Below are positions 1 to 7,566 of a DNA stretch of 35,477 bases, piece by piece. Source of the DNA: JAVBOW01 sp031549495 (GTDB taxonomy: Bacteria > Bacteroidota > Bacteroidia > Bacteroidales > Rikenellaceae); assembly GCA_031549495.1 (NCBI GenBank), contig JAVBPS010000035.1:1-35477 (forward strand). Direction: 5' to 3'. Made by a program: the position numbers and the translations under genes. The notes under the pieces were generated by a model. The model was not told where the DNA came from. It worked only from the letters and a program-made list of their open reading frames with translations, and did not search any database. Within the stretch, counting starts at the first letter, position 1, and every line of letters begins with the position of its first letter.

Positions 1-72
1 TATATTCATTTTTGTGTTCTTTGTGTAATCTTTTCTTTGTGTCCTTTGTGGTTAATTTTAAACCTTCAAACA

Positions 73-675
73 ATGAAAACCTTCACAATAATCACCACCT
101 GCCTGGCTCTGGCCGCCGCCCAGCCCGCCGCGGCCCTCACTCCCGCCACTAAAAAACTCAGCAATCATATGGTTAAGATCGATCCCAAGCAAATCGACGG
201 CAATTTCATCAAAATGATCGGCGACGAATGGATGCTCGTCACCGCCGGAACCCCCACGGACTACAACACCATGACCGCCAGCTGGGGCGGGGCAGGGGAG
301 CTGTGGGCCAAACCCGTAGCCTTCGTCTTCATCCGCCCGCAGCGCCACACGTGGCAGTTCACCGAGCGCGAAGAGATGATGACCCTCTCGTTCTTCGACC
401 ACGCCAAATACGAAAAGGCGCTGCAGATCTGCGGTAGCCGCTCGGGCCGCGACGGCGACAAAGTAGCCGCGGCGGGCCTGACGCCGGTAACTACCCCCGG
501 CGGCTGCGTGGCCTTCGGCGAGGCGCGCCTGGTGCTGGAATGCCGCAAACTTTACGCGGAAAACCTGAACCCCGAGGCCTTCGTCGACCAAACGATCCCC
601 GCAAAGATCTACCCGAAGAAAGATTTCCACCGCATGTACGTCGTGGAGATCGTCGCCGCCTACCAGGCGGAATAG
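73..675 (+). CDS. Exported flavin-reductase-like (FMN-binding split-barrel) protein
   Basis: Encodes 200 aa. The body matches the flavin reductase family of small Bacteroidales proteins: a lysine/isoleucine-rich start, 'GDEWMLVTAGT', 'NTMTASWGG', a histidine-containing 'RPQRHTW' strand and a C-terminal 'RMYVVEIVAAY'. Such proteins bind FMN in a split beta barrel and usually reduce flavin or act as FMN-linked oxidoreductases. The ATG at 73 is preferred because it gives a classic signal peptide (Met-Lys, hydrophobic core, Ala-x-Ala near residues 18-21). An upstream in-frame start at 37 would place extra residues before it. An internal ATG near 169 would give the usual cytoplasmic form, so export is likely but not certain. 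The gene is convergent with the M16 protease, with a large inverted repeat in between. The exact substrate is unknown. Confidence 0.75.
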   Translation: MKTFTIITTCLALAAAQPAAALTPATKKLSNHMVKIDPKQIDGNFIKMIGDEWMLVTAGTPTDYNTMTASWGGAGELWAKPVAFVFIRPQRHTWQFTEREEMMTLSFFDHAKYEKALQICGSRSGRDGDKVAAAGLTPVTTPGGCVAFGEARLVLECRKLYAENLNPEAFVDQTIPAKIYPKKDFHRMYVVEIVAAYQAE

Positions 676-690
676 CCGTAAAGTCCGCTC

Positions 691-859
691 CGTAGGGGCA
701 CCCCTTGCGGGTGCCCTCCTTCTTTGTCATTCAGAGCGAAGCGAAGAATCTTGGTCGGAATTGTGCTGAACACAGCCCGACCAAGATTCTTCGCTTCGCT
801 CTGAATGACAAATCCCTGCAATAAGAGACAAAAAGGGCACCCGCAAGGGTGCCCCTACG
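691..859. repeat. Nested 170-bp inverted repeat between convergent genes
   Basis: Two palindromes are nested. The inner arms, 724-758 and 777-811, are a perfect 35-bp inverted repeat around an 18-nt loop. The outer arms, 691-717 and about 835-859, match with one bulged base (CCCC against CCC). Together they could fold into one long cruciform or RNA hairpin. It fills the gap between the stops at 675 and 877, so it may end transcription from both sides. The layout also resembles a dispersed intergenic repeat or MITE-like unit. Confidence 0.85.
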
Positions 860-876
860 ATCCCGGAGGAATCGTT

Positions 877-3693
877 TTATTTTACGGGATTCCCCTGCTT
901 ATCGAGCAGCACAGGCGTCCCGAGCCCCGCCTTTTTCACATTGTCAAGCTGCGTAGCCGCATCCCCCACCACGACCCAGGTCATACGGGCCGGGTCGATA
1001 TACCGCGCCGCAATGTCGCGCACCTGCTGCGTGGTAATGCCATTGAGCACCGCCTCGCGCTGCGTCACATAATCATCCGGCAGCCCATAGAGCGAAATAT
1101 CGGTCAGCATATCCACCAACGCCTCGGTGGTCTCATAAGCCCCGAAATTAGCCTTCCCGACCGAAGCGCGGGTCAATTCCATATCCTCGTCCGAGAACCC
1201 GGCCGCATACCCGGCCAGAATATCGCGCGCCACCTCGAGCGATTCGCGCGTCTTGATCCCCTGTACTTTGGAAGAGAACGTCCAGGTGCTCTTGCAATTC
1301 CCACAAGCGAAGCGGGAATAGGCCCCGTACGTGTACCCGCGCTTGAGGCGCAGTTCATTGAACAGGATCCCCTGGCTGCCGTCGCCGAGGCGGTAGTTGG
1401 CCAGATAGGCGGGATAGAAATCCTTGTCCGCGCGCGGCATGGCCGGGCTGCAGGCCATGATGACCGACTGCTGCGAACCGGGCTGGTCGACGAAATAGAC
1501 CTTACCTGCAACGGACGGGTCAGTTTCGCCCCGGACGGCCGGTGCGGCCACCTCGACGGACTTCCAGACGGCACGCATGGCCCGCGTGGCCTGGCGTGCA
1601 CCGGCATCGTCGATGCTGCCCGCAAAGTGAATGTCGGCCACGGCGGGCGACACGTAAGCGGCATGATACGCCTTCAGGTCATCCAACGTGATGGCGGCCA
1701 CACTTTCCGCCCTGCCCACCACCTGGTTGGCCAGTATGCTGTTGCCATAGAGCACGCGCCGGATGGCCGTCCCTGCGATCGAACCCGCATCGTCCGCCTG
1801 CATGGCGATCGACGCCAGGGCGCTCTGCTGCTGGTTGCCGAACTCATTTTCATCGAAACGCGGCCGCGTGAGCACCTCCGTCAACAGGGCCATCGTGGCC
1901 TCCAGGTTACGCTTCAATACACTACCCGAGATCTCGATATCCTCCGTGCTCGCCCCGCAATGCACGGTCGCACCCAGGCGCTTGAAGGCATCCTCCAACT
2001 CCCCGGGCGTCTTATCCTCGGTCCCCGCCAGCAAGGTCTCCGCATAGAGCGAAGCCACCCCGGCCTTGGCCGGATCGTCATAGAGCTGCCCGCCGCGCAG
2101 GATGATCGAGAAACGCACCACCGGCATCTCGTCATTGGTCGCCCCCCAGATCCGTAGCCCGTCCGCCTGCTCTTTCCAGACATGCGGTACGTTGAGCTTC
2201 GGCGTATTGGCCAGCAGGGCAGGCTCCACGCTGCGGTCTATCGCCGACGCAGAGTGCTCGTAATCATCGTCCACGAGGGCCCCCTCCTGGCTCTTCATCG
2301 CCTGGTCGGAGATCTTCTCGACGCTCACCACGGCCGTCCCGGAACCCGTCAGCGCGAGATTCCCCGCCCCCTGCGGCACGAAACTCATCAGCACCGCATG
2401 CTGCCCCTTGACATACTTATTATAGGCGTCGATCACATCCTGCTTGGTGACGCGGTTGTAAAGTTCCATCTCTTTGAACCCACGCAACGGATCGCCCCCG
2501 AAAGCATTCTCACGGGCTATTTGCAGCGCACGGTCCATCACCCCACCCATCGAATTATAGAACTGCACCTCGGAAACGGCCTTGTACCCTTCCAGTAGCT
2601 TCGCGTCAAACCCTTCCTTCTCGAACAGGTCGAACGCCTCTTCGATAGCGGCATAAAGGTCGTTGAGGTTCGTCCCCTCGAAAGCGGGCGAAATGATCAG
2701 CATATTCCCGGCCAGTTCGCGCTCATAGGGCCACATCTGGATCTCGGGCGAAAGTTTTTTCCCGTCGACCACCACCTTGTAGAGCGGCGAATTCTTCCCG
2801 TCGGCCAACACCTGCGAAAGCATCTGCACGGCATACGAATCCGGATGGTACTTCGGCACGGTCGGGTAGGCGATCGCCAGCAGCGGCATCGAGGCGAAAG
2901 CATCCTCATGCACCACCTTCACATCCGCAGCCAGCGGCGAGGGCATGGCAGGCATCTGTTTCACCTCGGGCCCCGCGGCAATCTCGCCGAAATATTTTTC
3001 GACCAGCGCTTTAGCCTCATCCGTATCGAAATCGCCTGAGATCACCAGCGTGGCGTTGTTCGGGTTGTAATATTCATGGTAGAACTCCTTCACATCCCCC
3101 ACGGTCGCCGCGCGCAGGTCGTCCAATTCGCCGATGGTCGTCCAGCTGTAAGGGTGCCCCTCGGGGAACGCGTAACGCGAAAAGATCGGCAGCAACTGCC
3201 CGTAGGGGCGTGTGTCATAGCTCTGCCGCTTCTCGTTCGACACCACGTCGATCTCGCGCTCCAGGCCGCCCTGGGTCACCGTATTGATGAAATAACCCAT
3301 CCGGTCGGACTCCATCCAAAGCACTTTTTCGAGGGCGTCGCGCGGCACTTTTTCGAAATAGACGGTCCCGTCGCTGTCGGTGCCGCCATTGAATTCGCCG
3401 CCCAGCTCACTGATTTTCTGGAAGAACGCGTTGCGCGGCAGATTTTCCGAGCGTTGGAAGAGCATGTGCTCGAAGAAGTGCGCGAATCCGGTCTTGCCCT
3501 CTTTTTCGCGCGCCGATCCGACATGATACTGGATCGCCACGGCCACCACGGGATCTGACAAGTCCTTCTGCAGCACGACCTGCAGCCCGTTGGGCAGGGT
3601 GTATTTTTCGCAGGGGACGTTCACCGCCTCTTTATTACCGTTGCAGCCAGCCATAACGATCCCGGTTAAAATTACAGGAATGAGTTTCTTCAT
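877..3693 (-). CDS. M16 family zinc metalloprotease lipoprotein (pitrilysin/insulinase type)
   Basis: Encodes 938 aa with an SPII signal ending 'MAGC' (Cys17), so it is probably a membrane lipoprotein facing the periplasm. The inverted zinc motif HxxEH is His72-Phe-Phe-Glu75-His76, and the third ligand is Glu154 in 'VSNEKRQ', 78 residues later, the usual M16 spacing. The N-terminal half (about 25-470) is the active M16 module. The C-terminal half (about 490-920) is a second M16-like module without HxxEH, so this is a full two-half M16 protein of usual length. Members degrade peptides in a closed chamber. It lies outside the tRNA island and appears to be ordinary chromosome. Substrate not predictable from sequence. 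Confidence 0.93.
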   Translation of the reverse strand: MKKLIPVILTGIVMAGCNGNKEAVNVPCEKYTLPNGLQVVLQKDLSDPVVAVAIQYHVGSAREKEGKTGFAHFFEHMLFQRSENLPRNAFFQKISELGGEFNGGTDSDGTVYFEKVPRDALEKVLWMESDRMGYFINTVTQGGLEREIDVVSNEKRQSYDTRPYGQLLPIFSRYAFPEGHPYSWTTIGELDDLRAATVGDVKEFYHEYYNPNNATLVISGDFDTDEAKALVEKYFGEIAAGPEVKQMPAMPSPLAADVKVVHEDAFASMPLLAIAYPTVPKYHPDSYAVQMLSQVLADGKNSPLYKVVVDGKKLSPEIQMWPYERELAGNMLIISPAFEGTNLNDLYAAIEEAFDLFEKEGFDAKLLEGYKAVSEVQFYNSMGGVMDRALQIARENAFGGDPLRGFKEMELYNRVTKQDVIDAYNKYVKGQHAVLMSFVPQGAGNLALTGSGTAVVSVEKISDQAMKSQEGALVDDDYEHSASAIDRSVEPALLANTPKLNVPHVWKEQADGLRIWGATNDEMPVVRFSIILRGGQLYDDPAKAGVASLYAETLLAGTEDKTPGELEDAFKRLGATVHCGASTEDIEISGSVLKRNLEATMALLTEVLTRPRFDENEFGNQQQSALASIAMQADDAGSIAGTAIRRVLYGNSILANQVVGRAESVAAITLDDLKAYHAAYVSPAVADIHFAGSIDDAGARQATRAMRAVWKSVEVAAPAVRGETDPSVAGKVYFVDQPGSQQSVIMACSPAMPRADKDFYPAYLANYRLGDGSQGILFNELRLKRGYTYGAYSRFACGNCKSTWTFSSKVQGIKTRESLEVARDILAGYAAGFSDEDMELTRASVGKANFGAYETTEALVDMLTDISLYGLPDDYVTQREAVLNGITTQQVRDIAARYIDPARMTWVVVGDAATQLDNVKKAGLGTPVLLDKQGNPVK

Positions 3694-3887
3694 GATGATA
3701 TGTAAGTTTTGTTTGCATGCGTGACAAATATGGAAAAAGAACCTGCAATATTAATCAAAATCGACCGAAATCGCAATAAAAGCCCCGACCAACCGCCAGA
3801 GCATTCCATATCATCGCCGCCTGGATGGCCCGTGATCGCGAGAGACTGGAAGAACCGTCAAAAAACAATTATTTTTTCCCGGAAAAG

Positions 3888-3918
3888 TTTGCAGAATCAA
3901 ATTTATCTCCTAAATTTG
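3888..3918 (+). promoter_or_regulatory. Bacteroides-type promoter of tRNA-Gly
   Basis: TTTG at 3888-3891 and TAAATTTG at 3911-3918 are separated by exactly 19 bp, matching the Bacteroidetes sigma-ABfr consensus (TTTG, about 19 bp, TAnnTTTG). The tRNA begins 22 bp after the -7 element. Confidence 0.8.
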
Positions 3919-3940
3919 CACCTCAGTTCTGAACATGATT

Positions 3941-4016
3941 GCGGAAATAGCTCAGTTGGTAGAGCACAACCTTGCCAAGGTTGGGGTCGCGAGTTCGAGT
4001 CTCGTTTTCCGCTCCA
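3941..4016 (+). tRNA. tRNA-Gly (anticodon GCC)
   Basis: The acceptor stem is GCGGAAA (3941-3947) paired with TTTCCGC (4006-4012), followed by discriminator T and an encoded CCA (4014-4016). The anticodon stem CAACC/GGTTG surrounds loop TTGCCAA with GCC at 3974-3976. The T arm GCGAG/CTCGT encloses TTCGAGT. All arms fold, so the gene is intact. Its 3' half from 3969 is one copy of the island's direct repeat, so the present 3' half was probably delivered by the integrating element and restored the tRNA. Confidence 0.97.
3969..4014 (+). repeat. Attachment site attL, 46-bp direct repeat within tRNA-Gly
   Basis: This runs from the anticodon arm through the T arm to the discriminator region and is identical over 46 bp to 32581-32626 in the same orientation. 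The bases on either side of the two copies differ. It is the island end next to the integrase gene, as is typical of tRNA-targeting integrases. Confidence 0.93.
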
Positions 4017-4017
4017 C

Positions 4018-4047
4018 AAAAAAGCCACCTTATCGGGTGGCTTTTTT
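4018..4047 (+). terminator. Rho-independent terminator after tRNA-Gly
   Basis: The stem AAGCCACC / GGGTGGCTT with a short TTATC loop is followed by a run of T. It directly follows the tRNA CCA end and lies inside the island, so the island carries its own terminator for the restored tRNA. Confidence 0.85.
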
Positions 4048-4149
4048 ATTTCAAAATCAGCCTATTATATACGTATAGCGCTGATTTTTCTATTGCCGCT
4101 CTTTGAAAATTCGCATTACGCCCCGCAAATCAAAACAGGATTTTTTGCT

Positions 4150-4185
4150 TATATTTGTAAAAAATGTTGTGTAAATGTTGTGTAA
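4150..4185 (+). promoter_or_regulatory. Integrase -7 element and tandem 11-bp repeats (candidate arm sites)
   Basis: TATATTTG at 4150-4157 matches the Bacteroidetes -7 consensus; no clear -33 is seen. ATGTTGTGTAA occurs twice in perfect tandem at 4164-4174 and 4175-4185, between the -7 element and the integrase start. A third exact copy lies near the other island end (32489-32499). This pattern fits arm-type integrase binding sites that could also autoregulate the gene; that role is inferred. Confidence 0.6.
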
Positions 4186-4197
4186 GATTTGTGAGGT

Positions 4198-5526
4198 ATG
4201 GCAACATTCAAAGCGGTAGTTATGCACTACCAATCCAAAACGGATAAACTATTCCCGGTCAGAATCCGAGTAACCCACAATCGGGAAACGGCGTTTTTGC
4301 CGACAAAATTCCGGCTTCCTGCGGACAAAATTACAAAGGAAAAACATACGATCAAACCCTGCACGGCCCGGACAGAGGTGGAGGCTGAAGTAAACGCGCT
4401 GCAAAAGTACGTTGAGCAAATGGGCCGGAAGATCGACAATTATTCGGCCCGTGAACTTGCCGACCATTTGGAAAAGTTTTTAGAAATCCGGGCGGGTGTC
4501 TGCAAGGATTATATAGACTTCATCGAATACGGCGAGAAATTGGCCGAAAAGATGATCGCGGACGGACAGGTGGGGCAAGGGCAAAAATACCTGCTTACTC
4601 TGCGCACGATTCAAAAATTTACGGGTAGCGATACATTGAATATCGCCGATATTACGTCCCGGTGGCTCCGTCAGTTCGAAGAATGGTTGTTATCTAAACC
4701 GAGTGCGGCGAATAAGAAGAACGCCGACCCCAAGAACCTGAAAACCGTTACGACAACCGGGGTCGCACTCTATATGCGCGCGATTAGGGCAATGTTCAAC
4801 AAGGCACGGGACGAATTTAACGACGAGGACAGGGGCGAGATCGTTATTTCGCATTACCCGTTCAATAAGTATAAGATTCCCGCCGAAGCGACCCCGGAAA
4901 AGCGCGCCTTGCCCGTCGATACGATCCGGGCGATCCGCGACTATATCCCGGCAGGGAAACGCGGCGATATACGCGCTACGCTTGCCCGTGACGTGTTTAT
5001 GCTTTCGTTCTATCTTATGGGAATGAATCTGGTCGACCTGTGCGATTGCGCCAAAATAGAAAAGAATGAAACAAAGGTCGGCGGCAAAAAGGTTATCACA
5101 AAACGCCTGAATTACAATCGCTCAAAAACCCGCGACAAACGGGACGATAACGCCGAAATCTCCGTGTTATTGGTGCCGGAGGTGGACGCGCTGCTGGAGG
5201 CGTACGCCGACCCCACCGGGCAGCGAGTATTCAATTTCCATACGTTATACGCATCGGTCTATAATTTCACCCGCGCTGTAAATAAGGGGTTGCAGATAAT
5301 CACCCAAAGCGATAATATCAAAGAGAAGCATATCACATTGTACGCCGCCCGGCACTCGTTTGCGACGATTGCCCGGAACGATTGCGGAGCCTCTGTCGAG
5401 GAAGTGGCCGCTTGCCTCAATCACTCGATCCCCGGTTTCAAAGTGACAGACAAGTACCTGAAACGCGATTGGTCGCAAATTGATAACGTGCAGCGCAGGG
5501 TGTTGGACTTGTTGGCGAAGGCGTAA
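4198..5526 (+). CDS. Tyrosine site-specific integrase of the tRNA-Gly island
   Basis: Encodes 442 aa. An N-terminal arm-binding domain (about 1-75) with 'FPVRIRVTHNRETAF', a SAM-like core-binding domain (about 85-220) and a catalytic domain (about 235-435) are in the order of Bacteroidetes transposon integrases. Seen catalytic residues: Lys310 in the beta hairpin, Arg385-His386 ('AARHSFA'), His409 ('LNHS') and nucleophile Tyr420 ('DKYLK'). The Arg I position, usually 'TGLR', reads 'MGMN' (Asn277), and the HxxR histidine is Tyr382. The gene starts about 180 bp from attL and points inward. It most likely catalyses integration into and excision from tRNA-Gly between the 46-bp repeats. The AT content is higher than in the cargo. 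Confidence 0.93.
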   Translation: MATFKAVVMHYQSKTDKLFPVRIRVTHNRETAFLPTKFRLPADKITKEKHTIKPCTARTEVEAEVNALQKYVEQMGRKIDNYSARELADHLEKFLEIRAGVCKDYIDFIEYGEKLAEKMIADGQVGQGQKYLLTLRTIQKFTGSDTLNIADITSRWLRQFEEWLLSKPSAANKKNADPKNLKTVTTTGVALYMRAIRAMFNKARDEFNDEDRGEIVISHYPFNKYKIPAEATPEKRALPVDTIRAIRDYIPAGKRGDIRATLARDVFMLSFYLMGMNLVDLCDCAKIEKNETKVGGKKVITKRLNYNRSKTRDKRDDNAEISVLLVPEVDALLEAYADPTGQRVFNFHTLYASVYNFTRAVNKGLQIITQSDNIKEKHITLYAARHSFATIARNDCGASVEEVAACLNHSIPGFKVTDKYLKRDWSQIDNVQRRVLDLLAKA

Positions 5527-5554
5527 TCGTAAATACTTTATAAAAACACTCGAA

Positions 5555-5944
5555 ATGAAGAAAAAAGAGGCCCGTTGGTTCCCGCATGATTCCAACGCAA
5601 AGGATGACCCGAAATGTATGTTGATGGTTGAGGAGTTAGGATTGGAAGCCTACGGAATTTATTGGGTTCTGGTGGAAACCTTGCGTGACCAGCCCGGATA
5701 CACCTACCCGGTGGTCTTGCTACCTGTGCTGGCACGGCGCCAAAACACGACCTTCGAGAAGGTTAAAGCCGTGGTATATAATTATGGACTGTTTGTAATT
5801 GAGGGCGACACTATGTTTTTCTCTCCAAGCCTTAGAAACCGCATGCTGCCGATGGATGAAAAGCGTAAACGGCAATCCGAAGGCGCCCTGAAGGGGAATG
5901 CGAAACGGTGGGGTAATGGCCGGCCGGCCGAGATCGGAAAATAG
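5555..5944 (+). CDS. DUF4373 (Lin1244/Lin1753-like N-terminal) protein, short, possibly eroded
   Basis: Encodes 129 aa from ATG 5555, 28 bp after the integrase stop. Residues about 5-100 ('RWFPHDSNAKDDPKCMLMV' ... 'GLEAYGIYWVLVETLRDQPG') are the winged-helix-like domain found at the N terminus of replication-organiser proteins in Bacteroidetes mobile elements. Family members are generally longer, with a Lys/Arg/Glu-rich linker and a second domain. Here the frame closes at TAG 5942-5944, while a lysine-rich open stretch continues in another frame at 5976-6128 across A-rich tracts. This suggests truncation by frameshift. It may still make a DNA-binding protein. Confidence 0.65.
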   Translation: MKKKEARWFPHDSNAKDDPKCMLMVEELGLEAYGIYWVLVETLRDQPGYTYPVVLLPVLARRQNTTFEKVKAVVYNYGLFVIEGDTMFFSPSLRNRMLPMDEKRKRQSEGALKGNAKRWGNGRPAEIGK

Positions 5945-6177
5945 ATCGGTTACCGATCGGTCAAGTGTCGCATAAAAGAAAAAAAAAGAGAATAAAATAA
6001 AAGAAAATAGAAGAGAATATCTCTCTATAGGGGGCGCGGGTGAACCGACGCCCTTAGAGAGAGAGATTGGAAAATTCTCTTTTCTAAAAAAGATAATACG
6101 GTTTTTCGCCGTTCATGGAAAGCATTAAGGCTTGCCGAGGCAGAAAGGTTAAATTTTCAGTGAAAAATTGCAGAGTA
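5945..6177 (+). pseudogene. Possible out-of-frame tail of the DUF4373 gene
   Basis: This gap has no start-to-stop gene. A 50-codon open stretch at 5976-6128, shifted from the preceding gene's frame, encodes a Lys/Glu/Arg-rich segment followed by a short hydrophobic part, as expected for the linker of DUF4373 proteins. Runs of A near 5974-6010 are likely slippage points. An imperfect hairpin (CTCTCTA ... TAGAGAG, about 6021-6057) lies in the middle and could instead be a weak terminator. Interpretation is tentative. Confidence 0.3.
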
Positions 6178-6212
6178 TTTGCAAAGTTACCAAAATTTGG
6201 TAACTTTGCAAA
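6178..6212. promoter_or_regulatory. parDE promoter inside a perfect 35-bp palindrome (operator)
   Basis: Two 17-bp arms are exact reverse complements around one central base. Within it, TTTG (6178-6181) and TAACTTTG (6201-6208) are 19 bp apart, a full consensus Bacteroidetes promoter, and parD starts at 6224. By symmetry the same promoter exists on the minus strand. A ParD-family antitoxin binding here would block both elements at once, consistent with toxin-antitoxin autoregulation. Confidence 0.75.
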
Positions 6213-6223
6213 AAATAGATGTT

Positions 6224-6472
6224 ATGAATAAGAATACATCAGTATCACTCGGAAATTATTTTGACCGATTTGTCGAAAGTAAAGTTTCGCAGGGACGCTT
6301 TAAGAACGCAAGCGAGGTCATACGTGCGGGTTTGAGACTTCTGGAGGAGGAGGAAAATCAAGTTGCCGCGTTAAAGAGCGCGATCAAAGCGGGCCTGGAA
6401 AGCGGGACTGCGACCGATTTCGACCCCTCTCACCATTTGGAGCTTTTGAAAAAAGAGCGTTTGCATGGCTAA
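6224..6472 (+). CDS. parD: ParD-family antitoxin (ribbon-helix-helix)
   Basis: Encodes 82 aa. The N terminus 'MNKNTSVSLGNYFDRFVES' followed by 'GRFKNASEVIRAGLRLLEEEE' is the ribbon-helix-helix signature of type II ParD/CC2985 antitoxins. The acidic C-terminal part (about 45-82) is the toxin-binding tail. ATG 6224 is chosen because an upstream TTG in frame would lie inside the promoter palindrome. The stop overlaps the start of parE by 8 bp, so the two are translationally coupled. The pair probably stabilises the island against loss. Confidence 0.9.
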   Translation: MNKNTSVSLGNYFDRFVESKVSQGRFKNASEVIRAGLRLLEEEENQVAALKSAIKAGLESGTATDFDPSHHLELLKKERLHG

Positions 6473-6767
6473 GTTCAGGTTTACGAATAAAGCCGTCGAG
6501 GATCTGTCCGAAATCTGGGATTACACTTTTGATACCTGGTCGGAGTGGCAGGCTGACCACTATTATCAAATGCTCATTGGCTTTTGCGAAGCAATAGCCA
6601 ATAACCCGTTGATGTTAGGGAAAAAGTATGACCAGATAGATGAAGGTATTTACGGGTTCAGAGCAGAAAAACACATCATCTTTTACCGCATCATATCCGA
6701 TACCGAAATAGAGGTCGTGAGAATCTTGCATGGTGGCATGGACCTGAAAAGTCGAATAAAGGAATAG
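6465..6767 (+). CDS. parE: ParE/RelE-superfamily toxin
   Basis: Encodes 100 aa of the ParE fold: 'FRFTNKAVEDLSEIWDYT' (helix pair), 'GKKYDQIDEGIYGFRAEKHIIFYRI' (central strands) and 'IEVVRILHGGMDL', the typical ParE C-terminal strand ending in a His-Gly motif. ParE toxins usually poison gyrase, but RelE-like ribonuclease action cannot be ruled out from sequence. It overlaps parD and is followed by a terminator at 6792-6820. Confidence 0.9.
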   Translation: MAKFRFTNKAVEDLSEIWDYTFDTWSEWQADHYYQMLIGFCEAIANNPLMLGKKYDQIDEGIYGFRAEKHIIFYRIISDTEIEVVRILHGGMDLKSRIKE

Positions 6768-6791
6768 CACTGCTGGCTTGATCTTGAAAGA

Positions 6792-6820
6792 AGGGTTGCA
6801 AATAGTTGCAATCCTTTTTT
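6792..6820 (+). terminator. Rho-independent terminator after parDE
   Basis: The stem GGGTTGCAA / TTGCAATCC (one non-Watson-Crick pair) with loop ATAG is followed by six T. It lies 24 bp past the parE stop. Confidence 0.75.
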
Positions 6821-7350
6821 AGTTCGCCAGCACGAAAACTTTATTGAAAATTCGTAAGGAAACACCTTGCCGCCCCCCGAGGGCTGCAATGTATATAGCA
6901 TTACTTGCACCCCTTTTCAGGGCAGAAAAAGGCCCCAAAATGACAATCTGAAAGGTGAATCGATCACAACAAAATGATCGCTTTTAACGAACACCAAACC
7001 AAACACATACGCGTGCAAAAATATTCGAGGGGGAGGGGATAGAATTCCTTAAAAAGTGAGCCGGACGTAACCGCCACCCCAATTTTGAAAGCATACGTGC
7101 AAAATTGGGAGTAAATGTTGCGCAAAACAAATCATGCCGTTTGCGATCCGCGTCTAACGAATTTCATTCGTTCAAATAAACTATGCACTTTAGCGCATCA
7201 GTAATTTAGTTTGGTTTTCGACGCGGGATTTTTACCGTGTTTTATCTGAGGATACTTGCACTCTATGTAAGGAACTCCGCTTATGTGCTCTAAATCAGTA
7301 ACTACGCATATTTTTCTTCAGTTTTTTGCGTAATTATTTTGGATCTATAA
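6821..7350. other. Gene-free AT-rich stretch, possible buried element end
   Basis: No credible gene is seen on either strand. It contains an inverted repeat CCCAATTTTG (7078-7087) / CAAAATTGGG (7100-7109), directly followed by ATGTTGCGCAA (7115-7125), a two-mismatch version of the 11-bp repeat found at both island ends. This marks the change from the AT-rich mobility module to the GC-rich cargo and may be the remnant of an older element boundary. Confidence 0.45.
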
Positions 7351-7382
7351 ATTTTATTTTTACCTTGCCAATGATTTTATTT

Positions 7383-7403
7383 GTCAGACATATCAGATAA
7401 GAC
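7383..7403. promoter_or_regulatory. Candidate GntR (NanR-type) operator upstream of the esterase gene
   Basis: A GTC...GAC site of 21 bp sharing the exact 13-mer TCAGATAAGACTG (7393-7405) with the site at 8430-8450 in front of gntR. It lies directly after a weak -7-like TTTATTTG (7375-7382), so binding would block initiation. The 164-bp leader between it and the ATG at 7567 contains no gene. Confidence 0.6.
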
Positions 7404-7566
7404 TGTTTAATGATGCGGAAATACCTGTGGATCCGAGGCTATGGTCGAAAACAGGGGATCCGACTTCTGTGCATTGAAGCTGTTGGGCCTGGCGACAATC
7501 ATCAGTGTGTGTAAATGCATCTGGGTATATTAAAAACTGACCATAACAACTTAAACTAAGAACCCC

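Noticed and set aside
805..2157. 450-codon open frame on the plus strand
   Set aside because: It is antisense to the M16 protease, which has clear catalytic motifs; the translation is Arg/His-rich and unlike any family. GC-rich codon bias makes long antisense frames here.
3709..4185. 158-codon open frame across the tRNA-Gly region
   Set aside because: It runs through a complete tRNA, its promoter and its terminator, so it is not a gene.
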